From positions 62,001-126,000 of the forward strand of contig NZ_JACIEW010000003.1 of NCBI RefSeq assembly GCF_014197055.1: 64,000 bases of DNA, written 5' to 3'. Position numbers and translations under genes: made by a program. The DNA comes from Devosia subaequoris. GTDB lineage: Bacteria > Pseudomonadota > Alphaproteobacteria > Rhizobiales > Devosiaceae. Positions 1 to 9,604 of the stretch are shown here, one piece after another (the first letter of the stretch is position 1; each line of letters opens with the position of its first letter). Below the pieces are notes generated by a model. That model ran no database searches and was not told where the DNA came from. It saw only the letters and a program-made list of their open reading frames with translations.

Positions 1-82
1 CGATATTTCGATATCAACTAGGCTCTGGCCGGGTGCACGGCCAGGACCGCACCAGCAGCGAATGCACGAGGGAACGCGCGAC

Positions 83-292
83 ATGGCAACTGGCACCGTT
101 AAATGGTTCAACGGCCAAAAAGGTTATGGCTTCATTCAGCCCGACGAAGGCGGGGCGGACGTGTTCGTCCATATTTCCGCTGTCCAGCGCTCGGGCCTGA
201 ATGGCCTGGATGAGGGCCAGAAGGTGAGCTACGAGATCGTCAAGGACAAGCGGACCGGCAAATCCGCCGCCGACAATCTGACACCGTCCTGA
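83..292 (+). CDS. cspA: Cold-shock protein, CspA family
   Basis: A 69-residue single cold-shock domain, an RNA-binding beta barrel thought to melt mRNA structure. The RNP1 motif KGYGFIQP and the RNP2-like VFVHIS are both present. I chose ATG 83 over ATG 62 because GAGGGAA lies upstream at good distance and the protein then begins [10 protein letters not shown] as the family does. The 5' leader holds a CTGGCCG/CGGCCAG hairpin (25-44), which may be the end of an upstream unit or a cspA leader structure. Whether this copy is cold-induced cannot be told from sequence. Confidence 0.95.
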   Translation: MATGTVKWFNGQKGYGFIQPDEGGADVFVHISAVQRSGLNGLDEGQKVSYEIVKDKRTGKSAADNLTPS

Positions 293-313
293 TCGACTGA
301 TCGGAGACAGATT

Positions 314-350
314 GGGGCGTGCCTGAAATCAGGCGCGCCCCTCTTTTTTT
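314..350 (+). terminator. Intrinsic terminator of cspA
   Basis: A GC-rich stem (GGGGCGTGCCTGA pairing TCAGGCGCGCCCC) with a two-base loop is followed by a T tract at 343-350. It sits 22 bases after the cspA stop. Confidence 0.9.
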
Positions 351-352
351 GC

Positions 353-1486
353 CTAGGATTCCTCCGGCGTTATACGGATCAATCGCCCTTTTCCGGCATC
401 GGTGATCAGGTAGATCGCGCCATCTGGCCCAGTTGTCACATCGCGAATACGCCCGAGCACACCTTGAAATAGCCGCTCTTCGTCCACCACCTCATTGCCA
501 TCCATGTCGAGCCGCACCAGCAATGTGCCGCTCAGCCCTCCCAGCAGCAGATCCCCCTCCCAGTCCGGGAACAGCGCACCCTCGTAGAAATCGAGTCCCG
601 ATGGCGAGATCGAGGGATCCCAATAGTGCAGCGGTTGTTCCATGCCCGGCTGTGTCTCGCCCACACCGATTTGGCTGCCGTCATAATTGGTGCCGTAGGC
701 GATCTCCGGCCAGCCATAATTCTTGCCGGCCTCCACCAGATTGACCTCGTCGCCCCCGCGCGCGCCATGCTCGACCGCGAACAGCGCGCCATCGCTTTCG
801 CGCAGCGTCGCACCCTGTGGATTGCGATGCCCGATGCTCCAGAATTCCGGCGCCCAGCCCTCCAGTTGCGGATTGTCCTCGGGCACGGACCCATCGGGCG
901 CGATGCGCACGACGCCGCCGGCCAGATCGCCCGGATCTTGCGCCCTGTCCTGACTACCCCGTTCACCCAGCGTAATGAACAGATTGCCGTCATTGCCGAC
1001 GACGATGCGCGAGCCGAAATGTCGGGTCGACCCATCGAAATTGTTCATCCGAAAAATCACCGCCTGGTCGACCAGCCGCCCGCTATTCCCCTCCAACTCC
1101 AGCCGCGCCGACATCACCGCCGTGCCGGTGCCGCCGTCACCTGGTTCGGCATAGCTGAGATAGAGCTGCCCGGTGTCGGCAAAATCGGGGTCCAGCGTCA
1201 CATCGAGCAGGCCGCCCTGCCCGCGCGCCACCACCTCAGGCACCCCCTTGATGGGTTCGCCCACCACGCCATCGGTTATCACCCGCAACCGACCAGGTCG
1301 CTCGGTCACCAGAAACTGCCCGTCGGACAACACCGACAATGCCCAGGGATGTTCGAGCCCATCGGCAATCGTTGTGGCCATCAGCGTCCCGGCGCTGCTC
1401 TGGCTGGTTTCCTGTGCGACCACCGGTAGCCCGGTGACCACGCTGGCCAGCACCACGCCCGAAAAAAGTCTGATTCGATCCCGCAT
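353..1486 (-). CDS. Secreted PQQ-dependent aldose sugar dehydrogenase-like protein
   Basis: A 377-residue protein of the YliI/soluble aldose sugar dehydrogenase family, a six-bladed beta propeller that oxidises sugars with PQQ in the periplasm. The conserved stretches SIGHRNPQGA and EHGARGGDEVNLVEAGKNYG are intact. An earlier frame start exists at 1642, but ATG 1486 is preceded by CAGGGAGATCGTTT and gives a clean signal peptide (MRDRIRLFSGVVLASVV...VVAQ). Whether the cell makes PQQ is not shown here, and the physiological substrate is unknown. Confidence 0.88.
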   Translation of the reverse strand: MRDRIRLFSGVVLASVVTGLPVVAQETSQSSAGTLMATTIADGLEHPWALSVLSDGQFLVTERPGRLRVITDGVVGEPIKGVPEVVARGQGGLLDVTLDPDFADTGQLYLSYAEPGDGGTGTAVMSARLELEGNSGRLVDQAVIFRMNNFDGSTRHFGSRIVVGNDGNLFITLGERGSQDRAQDPGDLAGGVVRIAPDGSVPEDNPQLEGWAPEFWSIGHRNPQGATLRESDGALFAVEHGARGGDEVNLVEAGKNYGWPEIAYGTNYDGSQIGVGETQPGMEQPLHYWDPSISPSGLDFYEGALFPDWEGDLLLGGLSGTLLVRLDMDGNEVVDEERLFQGVLGRIRDVTTGPDGAIYLITDAGKGRLIRITPEES

Positions 1487-1812
1487 AAACGATCTCCCTG
1501 CATCGATATTTGGTCGATCCGCCCGCAACAGCATCCAGGCCCGGTCACCGCAAGCTGCCAGCTTGTGCACACGCATCATGCGCTTGAAACACACCGGCTT
1601 GACCGGAACGCGGCGGTTGGGCAAGCTGGTGTCATCTCCCACTTAAACTTGTCGTGAAGCATTGGCCGAACGAAGTCTGGCTGGGGGACACCTTGCCGGG
1701 CGGCGGAAGCGCCCCCGGGCAGGGCCAACATCATTTGTTAGCCTGTCGCGGACCGGAAATTCGGTCGCGCGGCGGCTATTGTTATGCCGAGCCGACTGGA
1801 GGCAGCACGATT

Positions 1813-2286
1813 ATGGACAAGGTTCCAATGACGGTTCAGGGCCACAAAGCCCTTTCTGCTGAGTTCGAACACCGCACCAGCAATGAACGCCGTCGTATCA
1901 TCGACGCCATTGCCGAAGCCCGCGCCCACGGCGATCTGTCTGAAAACGCAGAATATTCCGCCGCCAAGGAGCAGCAGAGCCTCAACGAGGGCCGCATCAA
2001 GGAGCTCGAAACGCTTCTGGCCCTGGCCGACATCATCGATGTCAGCAAGCTGAGCGGCAAAACCGTCAAGTTTGGCGCGACCGTGACCTTCATTGACGAG
2101 GACACCGAGGAAGAAAAGACCTATCAGGTCGTAGGCGATCCCGAGGCCGATGCCTCGGCTGGCCGTATTTCGATTTCCTCGCCCATTTCCCGCGCCATGA
2201 TCGGCAAGGAAGAGGGCGATTCGTTCGAGGTCGCCGCTCCCGGCGGCGCCAGGAGCTACGAGATCGTCAAGATCCGCTATGTCTGA
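1813..2286 (+). CDS. greA: Transcription elongation factor GreA
   Basis: A 157-residue GreA, which enters the RNA polymerase secondary channel and stimulates cleavage of backtracked RNA. It has an N-terminal coiled coil whose tip carries the acidic signature [10 protein letters not shown] (the residues that place Mg2+), then an FKBP-like C domain with [20 protein letters not shown]. Start ATG 1813 is chosen for the GGAGG at 1798-1802; the frame runs open to 1654 but that part looks non-coding. It is a single-gene unit followed by a hairpin. Confidence 0.96.
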   Translation: MDKVPMTVQGHKALSAEFEHRTSNERRRIIDAIAEARAHGDLSENAEYSAAKEQQSLNEGRIKELETLLALADIIDVSKLSGKTVKFGATVTFIDEDTEEEKTYQVVGDPEADASAGRISISSPISRAMIGKEEGDSFEVAAPGGARSYEIVKIRYV

Positions 2287-2332
2287 CGCCTAATCTTTAG
2301 GCACCAACTAAAATTCCTGTGTTTTTTCTGTC

Positions 2333-2363
2333 CACTCCCGCAGGCATCTCGCCTGCGGGAGTG
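2333..2363 (+). terminator. Hairpin after greA
   Basis: A perfect 13-bp stem, CACTCCCGCAGGC with GCCTGCGGGAGTG, has a five-base loop. The run of T after it is poor (GAGTTTGCC), so termination would be weak or factor-assisted. Confidence 0.6.
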
Positions 2364-2442
2364 AGTTTGCCTTGAAACCTTGCTCCTTCGCCTCTTAAGT
2401 AGGGACGAGGGAGTTTTCCTGACCTATTGGAGAGGCGTCGCG

Positions 2443-3393
2443 ATGCACGCGAAAGTCGTCATTATTGGCTCCGGCCCGGCCGGCTATACTGCCGCGATCT
2501 ATGCCGCCCGCGCCATGCTCGAGCCCGTGATGATCCAGGGCCTGCAACCGGGCGGCCAGCTCACCATCACCACCGATGTCGAGAACTATCCCGGCTTTGC
2601 CGACGTCATCCAGGGCCCATGGCTGATGGACCAGATGAAGGCGCAGGCCGAACATGTCGGCACCCGCATGGTCAACGACATCATCACCTCGGTTGACCTG
2701 GACCAACGCCCCTTCGTGCTGCATGGCGACAGCGGTGATACCTACACCGCCGACAGCCTGATTATCGCCACCGGCGCCCAGGCCAAATGGCTTGGCTTGC
2801 CTTCCGAACAGCAGTTCCAGGGCTTTGGCGTCTCAGCCTGCGCCACCTGCGATGGCTTTTTCTACCGAGGCAAGCAGGTGCTGGTCGTCGGCGGCGGCAA
2901 TACGGCCGTTGAAGAAGCACTGTTCCTGACCAATTTCGCCGAAAAGGTCATTGTGGTGCACCGCCGCGACGAGTTCCGCGCCGAACGCATCCTGCAGGAC
3001 CGCCTGTTCAAAAATCCCAAGATTGAAGTGCGCTGGAATACCGAGGTCGCCGAAGTCGGCGGCACGTCGATGCCGCCCTCGGTCAATTCGGTCACCCTGC
3101 GCAACACGCAGTCCGGCGAGACCTATGAGCAACCGATTGACGGCGTCTTCGTGGCCATTGGCCACGCCCCGGCAACCTCCATTTTCGCCGGCAAGCTCGA
3201 CATGAAGCCTGGCGGCTATCTGCAGGTAAAGCCCGGCACCTCCGAAACCAATGTGCCCGGTGTTTTTGCTGCGGGCGATGTCACCGACGACATCTACCGC
3301 CAGGCCGTGACCGCGGCTGGCATGGGCTGCATGGCGGCGCTCGACGCCGAGCGTTTTCTGGCCGAGCACGAACTGGCCGAGGCTGCAGAATAG
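2443..3393 (+). CDS. trxB: Thioredoxin-disulfide reductase
   Basis: A 316-residue flavoprotein that passes electrons from NADPH to thioredoxin in the cytoplasm. It has the FAD-binding GSGPAGYTAAIYAAR near the N terminus, the redox-active CATC at residues 133-136, an NADPH-binding VVGGGNTAVEEA near 150-160 and the second FAD motif GVFAAGDVTD. Start ATG 2443 follows GGAGAGGCG. The next gene downstream is the LysR gene at 3510, the same order as trxB-lsrB in Sinorhizobium. Confidence 0.97.
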   Translation: MHAKVVIIGSGPAGYTAAIYAARAMLEPVMIQGLQPGGQLTITTDVENYPGFADVIQGPWLMDQMKAQAEHVGTRMVNDIITSVDLDQRPFVLHGDSGDTYTADSLIIATGAQAKWLGLPSEQQFQGFGVSACATCDGFFYRGKQVLVVGGGNTAVEEALFLTNFAEKVIVVHRRDEFRAERILQDRLFKNPKIEVRWNTEVAEVGGTSMPPSVNSVTLRNTQSGETYEQPIDGVFVAIGHAPATSIFAGKLDMKPGGYLQVKPGTSETNVPGVFAAGDVTDDIYRQAVTAAGMGCMAALDAERFLAEHELAEAAE

Positions 3394-3509
3394 TGGTGCA
3401 TATCTCCTGCGATAGTCACGCTGCCGTCACAATATTTGCGCCTCCCTCGCCGCTGGCGAGGGTCGCGGTCCGACCTGGCTGAGAACACACAAAAGAAAGC
3501 GTCACAAAC

Positions 3510-4403
3510 ATGCTCGACTGGGACAAGCTACGGATTTTCCACACCGCCGCCGAGTCGGGCAGTTTCACCCACGCGGCGGAAAAGCTGGGCATGAGCCAGT
3601 CGGCGGTCAGCCGGCAGATTTCCGCGCTTGAAGACGATCTGGGCCTCAAGCTCTTCATTCGCCATGCGCGCGGCCTGGTGCTCACCGAAGTGGGCGAACA
3701 ACTCTTCCGCACCGCCCACCGCATGCATTGGGAGCTGCAGCAGGTCGAGACGCAGATGTCCGAAAGTCAGGACGTCCCTACCGGACCACTGATTGTCACC
3801 ACCACCGTGGGTATCGGCTCCACCTGGCTCTCCTCGCGGCTAGACGAATTCCTCAAGCTCTATCCGCTCATCCAGCTCGAAATCCGCCTTAACGACGCCG
3901 AACTCGACCTCGCCATGCGTGAGGCCGACGTGGCCATCCGTCTGCACCGCCCCAATCAGTCCGAAATGATCCAGCGCAAGCTGTTCACGGTGCACAACCA
4001 CTTCTACGCCGCCAATACCTATATCGACGAACACGGCATGCCGCATAAGCCTGAGGATCTGGACGACCACCGGATTATCAGCTTCGGCGAGCCGGTCCCC
4101 TCCTATCTGGGCGACATCAACTATCTCGAACGCATGGGCCGCGCCGATTCCAGCCCGCGCCGCGCCGCGCTGCGCGTCAATGCCATCTACGGCATGATGC
4201 AGGCCTGCCGCGCCGGCATTGGCATCGCCATGCTGCCCGATTATGTAACGGAAAAGGAAGACGGCCTGGTCCAGATCCTGCCCGAGATCGAATTGCCGGC
4301 CTATGAGGCCTATTTCGTCTATCCGCCGGCGCTGAAGAACTCCAAGCGCGTCGGTGTCTTCCGCGACTTCCTGGTCTCCAAAGCTCGGGAGTGGTCGTTC
4401 TAG
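3510..4403 (+). CDS. lsrB: LysR-type regulator, LsrB/VtlR-like
   Basis: A 297-residue LysR regulator. Its N-terminal winged helix has FTHAAEKLGMSQSAVSRQIS, followed by a substrate-binding-type effector domain. Its place directly after trxB and its opening MLDWDKLRIFHTAAESGSFT match the rhizobial LsrB / Brucella VtlR group, known to act in redox and envelope control and, in Brucella, on small-RNA genes. LsrB senses oxidation through cysteines; here only one cysteine (C233) is present, so that mechanism would have to differ. The assignment rests on synteny and overall look, not on a search. A CCCTCGCC/GGCGAGGG hairpin lies in the 116-base gap upstream. Confidence 0.8.
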   Translation: MLDWDKLRIFHTAAESGSFTHAAEKLGMSQSAVSRQISALEDDLGLKLFIRHARGLVLTEVGEQLFRTAHRMHWELQQVETQMSESQDVPTGPLIVTTTVGIGSTWLSSRLDEFLKLYPLIQLEIRLNDAELDLAMREADVAIRLHRPNQSEMIQRKLFTVHNHFYAANTYIDEHGMPHKPEDLDDHRIISFGEPVPSYLGDINYLERMGRADSSPRRAALRVNAIYGMMQACRAGIGIAMLPDYVTEKEDGLVQILPEIELPAYEAYFVYPPALKNSKRVGVFRDFLVSKAREWSF

Positions 4404-4478
4404 CTTCGCGGCCATGCCGCCGAAGCAGATGGGCGGCTCCGGTAGCGAAACAACCAAATGCCGACCGGAAGTTGGGAA

Positions 4479-5195
4479 ATGCCCCGCATCACCACCATCG
4501 CCCTCGATGCTGATGACACGCTCTGGCAGAACGAGCAGTTCTTTCGCCTGACCGAACAGCGCTTCGCCGATCTGCTCCGCGACTACAGCGACGCTCCGGA
4601 TCTGACCGAGCGCCTCATCTCGGCAACCGCCCGCAATCTCCAATTCTACGGCTTCGGCGCCAAGAGCTTTACGCTCTCCATGCTCGAAACGGCGCTGGAG
4701 ATCACCGAGCATCGGGTTCCCGGCACCGTCATTGCTGAAATTCTCGCCGCCGGTCGCGAACTTCTCGATTATCCGCTCGAAACCCTGCCCTATGTCGATG
4801 CCGCCCTTGAGCACCTGCAACAAAATTATCGCCTGATCCTGATCACCAAGGGCGACCTGCTCGATCAGGAACGCAAGCTGGCCGCCTCCGGTTTGGCCGA
4901 ATATTTCGCAGCCGTCGAAGTGGTTTCCGACAAGACCGAAGCGGTCTATCGCCGCATTTTCGAGCGCCACACCGAGGGCGCCGAACACACCATCATGGCC
5001 GGCAACTCGCTCAAATCCGATATACTGCCCGCTCTGGCCGCCGGCGCCTTCGCCGCCTATGTGCCGCATGACCTGACCTGGTCCTATGAGCACGCCGAAG
5101 AACCGGTCACCGAACCCCGCTACGCGCGCATCGCACATCTGGGCGAACTGCAGCAGGTCATCGACCAGTTCGTATCCGACCATATGGGCCGGTGA
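4479..5195 (+). CDS. HAD-superfamily hydrolase
   Basis: A 238-residue haloacid-dehalogenase-like phosphatase. Motif I is DADDTLW (nucleophile and acid/base Asp), motif II the Thr in LILITKGD, and motif IV the acidic stretch in AGNSLKSDILPA. The cap inserted after motif I is helical, as in subfamily IA. I prefer ATG 4479, which has GGAAG seven bases upstream, over ATG 4458. The substrate cannot be read from sequence. It is on the same strand as the LysR gene, 75 bases on. Confidence 0.85.
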   Translation: MPRITTIALDADDTLWQNEQFFRLTEQRFADLLRDYSDAPDLTERLISATARNLQFYGFGAKSFTLSMLETALEITEHRVPGTVIAEILAAGRELLDYPLETLPYVDAALEHLQQNYRLILITKGDLLDQERKLAASGLAEYFAAVEVVSDKTEAVYRRIFERHTEGAEHTIMAGNSLKSDILPALAAGAFAAYVPHDLTWSYEHAEEPVTEPRYARIAHLGELQQVIDQFVSDHMGR

Positions 5196-5398
5196 GGAAT
5201 CGCACCGCGCTGAACCGTTTCCACGCTTAAAAAACGCTCAACGCCTGCTCCAATCTCTGGCATCGCGCCTGAATTTCAGCCGAAAAGCGGCTTGTATCGC
5301 CGCGACAGGCCGCCGCACCCTCGCCCCCTGCCATTGATTTTATTAGCTTTTTTCCATCTCCATGCAAGTTTTGCATAGCTGGCATAACCGTTAGTGGA

Positions 5399-5427
5399 TT
5401 GGCGCGACCCAGCGGCACCCCTATATG
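5399..5427 (+). promoter_or_regulatory. Promoter-like site for small RNA unit 1
   Basis: TTGGCG, a 17-base spacer, then TATATG. The same TTG...-N17-...TAT arrangement precedes the other units of the array. The CCCCTATATG around the -10 also resembles an RpoH-type -10, which would fit a stress-induced RNA; that is inference. Confidence 0.5.
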
Positions 5428-5432
5428 CCCAC

Positions 5433-5549
5433 CCATCACAGCGGGTGTTTCTCCTCCCTCCCTTGCGCCCGCTGCGTTCCCTCCTGACAGGTTCCTGACC
5501 TGTCCTCCTTAGGGCCCTGCTCTCCCCTCGAGCGGGGCCTTTCTTTTTT
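5433..5549 (+). ncRNA. Anti-SD small RNA, unit 1 of the array (cuckoo/CcsR/ar14-like)
   Basis: No protein frame here is credible. An 8-bp stem (AGCGGGTG 5440-5447 with CGCCCGCT 5466-5473) exposes a loop with CTCCTCCCTCCC, complementary to ribosome-binding sites. A second stem, GACAGGT 5486-5492 with ACCTGTC 5498-5504, is flanked on both sides by CTCCT. The unit ends in a 10-bp terminator stem (5513-5539) and a T-rich tail to 5549. It is the most divergent of the clear units. The 5' end is set from the promoter-like site and is approximate. Confidence 0.65.
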
Positions 5550-5604
5550 CCGAACGCACAGCCATCCCTCGCAAAAACGCATGGCTGACATGTCGGTTTC
5601 GGGA

Positions 5605-5633
5605 TTGTCTATCAGATCAGTAGAGTTCATATA
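5605..5633 (+). promoter_or_regulatory. Promoter-like site for small RNA unit 2
   Basis: TTGTCT, 17 bases, CATATA. A start about seven bases on would place the first anti-SD hairpin some 15 bases into the transcript. Confidence 0.5.
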
Positions 5634-5639
5634 GCACCC

Positions 5640-5833
5640 ATCGCTGAGGCGCGCTCCGATCTCCTCCTCCCTTCGGACCCCGCATCGCGATACCGAACTT
5701 AGGATCATTTCCTCCTCCCTTGATCCGAGGTTCATGGCAGAGCGGCATACTCCTCCTCCCTTGCTCTCTGCCCCACTTTCGATTTGGCTTCGGCCCTATC
5801 ATCAGGCCCCATCTTCGGATGGGGCCTTTTTTT
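5640..5833 (+). ncRNA. Anti-SD small RNA, unit 2 of the array (cuckoo/CcsR/ar14-like)
   Basis: Three hairpins each hold CTCCTCCCT in the loop: TCCGA/TCGGA (5655-5677), GGATCA/TGATCC (5702-5726), and GGCAGAG...GCA/TGC...CTCTGCC (5736-5772). They are followed by a 28-base stretch with a GGC-TTCG-GCC mini-hairpin (5780-5807) that is identical in unit 3, and a terminator stem GGCCCCATC-TTCG-GATGGGGCC with seven T. The terminator stem differs from that of unit 3 by paired changes on both arms, which supports selection on RNA structure. Published alphaproteobacterial CCUCCUCCC RNAs (CcsR, cuckoo, ar14) usually show two such loops; three is richer. Confidence 0.8.
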
Positions 5834-5931
5834 GGTCCCTGGACGGAACCTGTCACCAGCCTGTCGAGTTGCCTGTTTAATGGACAGAATGTCGCTGTGC
5901 CTAATGCATGGCAGTTATGACGCCAAATGCA

Positions 5932-5960
5932 TTGCTGACCAAAAGGTCAAAACCTATATT
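5932..5960 (+). promoter_or_regulatory. Promoter-like site for small RNA unit 3
   Basis: TTGCTG, 17 bases, TATATT; the best -10 match of the series. Confidence 0.55.
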
Positions 5961-5966
5961 GGTCCT

Positions 5967-6161
5967 GTCGCTGGTGAAGCCGCTCCGTATCCTCCTCCCT
6001 CGGACCCGCTTCTTGCGACATCGGATCGAAACCGCATCCTCCTCCCGCGGCGACGATCCACCGGTCTGGTGCAAATCCTCCTCCCTTGCACAGGACCATC
6101 ACTTGCGATTTGGCTTCGGCCCTATCATCAGGCTCCAACTTCGGTTGGAGCCTCTTTTTTT
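5967..6161 (+). ncRNA. Anti-SD small RNA, unit 3 of the array (cuckoo/CcsR/ar14-like)
   Basis: Same plan as unit 2. Three hairpins present CCTCCTCCC: TCCG/CGGA (5984-6004), GGATCG...CCGC/GCGG...CGATCC (6023-6059), and GTGCAA/TTGCAC (6069-6091), the last extendable outward by GGTC/GACC. The shared 28-base linker is at 6106-6133 and the terminator is GGCTCCAAC-TTCG-GTTGGAGCC plus T tract (6131-6161). The stem sequences differ from unit 2 while loops and pairing are kept, so these are diverged paralogous RNAs rather than a simple recent repeat. Confidence 0.8.
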
Positions 6162-6222
6162 GCGTCTGCCCTATCTGGTCGTCATCTCGATTCCACACGA
6201 ATCTGCATGGCAGCATTTCCGA

Positions 6223-6259
6223 TTGTGCGTTTGTGCCGCAGGCGCCGATATCCGATATT
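6223..6259 (+). promoter_or_regulatory. Possible promoter for small RNA unit 4
   Basis: Two overlapping candidates, TTGTGC-N17-CGATAT (6223-6251) and TTGTGC-N17-GATATT (6231-6259). Both are weaker than those of units 2 and 3. Confidence 0.3.
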
Positions 6260-6261
6260 GC

Positions 6262-6360
6262 GTTCAACGGCAGGGTTCGTGGTGACCCGGCCTCCTCCAA
6301 GGTCAGCGGCTCCGGCCAAAGACCGAACGGCCCCGCCCATCCCCTCGGGCGGGGCCTTTT
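6262..6360 (+). ncRNA. Possible degenerate unit 4 of the anti-SD small RNA array
   Basis: One short hairpin, TGACC 6283-6287 with GGTCA 6301-6305, carries CCTCCTCC in its loop. A strong terminator stem GGCCCCGCCC/GGGCGGGGCC (6329-6356) with TTTT follows. The 28-base linker and the other hairpins are missing, so this is either a shortened family member or a remnant. The terminator lies 30 bases from the 3' end of the converging aminotransferase gene. Confidence 0.45.
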
Positions 6361-6390
6361 CGCCTTTCAGGGTCCAGCCGGACTGCTCGA

Positions 6391-8087
<1,697 letters not shown>

Positions 8088-8231
8088 GGTCTATCTCCCG
8101 TTTTCGGGCAGGCCCAACCCGCCACAGTTCTGCCCTCAAATGGTCCCGAGCCGACCCCCATTGGTTCATAGTCGAACCGCTTTTCGCTGCTTTTCTCTCA
8201 GCATCGGAAGCGAGGAAGAGACGTCGATCCC

Positions 8232-8537
8232 ATGCATAAATCTACGTCGCCCAGGCGCAAAAGTTTCAGGTTCCTGGCCGTTTTCGGCGCCATTGGCTCC
8301 GCGCTGAGCGCTGCGGTACTGATAATGGGTGTCACCCCCGCCCGGGCCGCCAGTTTCGCCGCCCAGCCTGATACCCAGATTGCGGTGTTTATGGTGCCGC
8401 TCACGCTTTTGGTTCTGGCCCTGCTTTTCGAGGTTGCGCGCTTTGCCTGGCGCGCGCCCCTGCCCGCTCAAGCCCCCGCCCGCATCAGACGCCGGCCGGA
8501 CTGGTCGACGCCGGGCGAAGGTGCACCGAACCCCTGA
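8232..8537 (+). CDS. Small two-helix membrane protein
   Basis: A 101-residue hypothetical protein. A basic N terminus is followed by two hydrophobic segments, about residues 14-38 and 50-68, then a Pro/Arg-rich soluble tail. GAGGAAGAG upstream could serve as a distant ribosome site. A terminator starts 21 bases after the stop. No family recognised. Confidence 0.55.
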   Translation: MHKSTSPRRKSFRFLAVFGAIGSALSAAVLIMGVTPARAASFAAQPDTQIAVFMVPLTLLVLALLFEVARFAWRAPLPAQAPARIRRRPDWSTPGEGAPNP

Positions 8538-8558
8538 TATTGTTCCCCCTGACGACAC

Positions 8559-8586
8559 TGGCCGGCCCTGCGCCGGCCATTTTTTT
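8559..8586 (+). terminator. Intrinsic terminator
   Basis: Stem TGGCCGGC/GCCGGCCA with a five-base loop and seven T (8580-8586). It ends the 8232 gene before the CBS gene. Confidence 0.9.
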
Positions 8587-8656
8587 GACTTTTCGCCTAT
8601 TGCCGAGCGCCCGAGGCAGGTTCAAACTCAAGTCCTCTTACAGGAGGACTGACCCT

Positions 8657-9085
8657 ATGCATGTCGATACCATCCTGCAGACCAAGGGCGTCGTGGTTCA
8701 TACCCTGCCCAAAACCGGCACGTTGACCGACGCCGTCACCCTGCTCAACACCCACAACATAGGCGCCGTCGTCATCACCGATGACAACCAGCAGATCGTC
8801 GGCATACTCTCCGAGCGCGACATCGTGCGCCAGCTTGGCAAGAACCCCACCGGCGCCCTGGCCCTTTCTATCGCCGATTGCATGACCACCGGCGTCGTCA
8901 CCGCCGAGCGCACCACCACCATCGACGATGTCATGGAATCCATGACCAGGCGGCGCATCCGTCACATGCCAATTGCCGAAGACGGCAAGCTGGTCGGGAT
9001 TATCTCCATCGGCGACGTGGTCAAGCTCAAGATCGCCGAAGTCGAGCACGAGGCCGAAGTCCTGCGCGAATACATCGCCAGCTGA
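8657..9085 (+). CDS. CBS-domain pair protein
   Basis: A 142-residue protein made of two CBS motifs in tandem, roughly residues 10-63 and 76-132 (SIADCMTTGVVTAERTTTID then RIRHMPIAEDGKLVGIISIG). Such stand-alone CBS pairs bind adenine nucleotides and act as energy or ligand sensors; in related proteins some bind AMP or NADH. Start 8657 follows AGGAGG. No fused effector domain, so its partner is unknown. Confidence 0.88.
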   Translation: MHVDTILQTKGVVVHTLPKTGTLTDAVTLLNTHNIGAVVITDDNQQIVGILSERDIVRQLGKNPTGALALSIADCMTTGVVTAERTTTIDDVMESMTRRRIRHMPIAEDGKLVGIISIGDVVKLKIAEVEHEAEVLREYIAS

Positions 9086-9087
9086 TC

Positions 9088-9477
9088 TCAAGGCGACAGC
9101 CGCATCAATCCCGCCGCTGTCGGCCCGAAGCCGCATGCGCGGTAAAACCCTTCCAGATGCGGCTCGAAATCGACATGCAGCCATTGCATTTGCTGCCCCC
9201 GCGCCAGTTCAGCGCCGCGCCGCACCAATTCGCTCGCAATGCCGCGCCGGCGGTAGGCGACATCGACCGCCGTATCGAGAATGAAGGCGTGCACCCCGCC
9301 ATCCCAGGCGATGTTGACGAAACCGATCAGCCGGCCCCCATCCATCGCCCCTAGATGGGCCAGGCTCCGCTTGAGCACTTGGTCATAATTGTCTAGCGGC
9401 GGCCCGCCCCAGGCCCGGCGCCAGAAATCATCCAGCACCCCCGCCTCCGGAAACGGATTAACGACATACGCGATCAA
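9088..9477 (-). CDS. GNAT-family N-acetyltransferase
   Basis: A 129-residue acetyl-CoA-dependent transferase. The acetyl-CoA pyrophosphate loop is YRRRGIASELVRRGAELA, with LDTAVDVAYRRRGIA marking beta4 and the loop. The C-terminal FYRACGFGPTAAG is also typical. It converges on the CBS gene with only two bases between stops. Substrate unknown. Confidence 0.85.
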   Translation of the reverse strand: MIAYVVNPFPEAGVLDDFWRRAWGGPPLDNYDQVLKRSLAHLGAMDGGRLIGFVNIAWDGGVHAFILDTAVDVAYRRRGIASELVRRGAELARGQQMQWLHVDFEPHLEGFYRACGFGPTAAGLMRLSP

Positions 9478-9604
9478 GAAGGGCCCTTCACCTTACCAAC
9501 CTCTCCAACTCTTCATCCATCCGCAAGGTCGCCAAGAGTTGGCCCGTCCTATGGTCTCACCTGTGCCGGTTACCGGCGATGTCCCATGCAAAGGATGAAC
9601 CACC

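Noticed and set aside
3840-5183. 447-codon open frame on the minus strand across the LysR and HAD genes
   Set aside because: It is antisense to two well-supported genes, composed of GC-rich third-position artefacts, with no family motif.
5433-6360. CRISPR-like array reading of the repeats
   Set aside because: The repeated CCTCCTCCC units differ in length and spacing and sit in stem-loops with terminators; no constant repeat with unique spacers and no cas genes.
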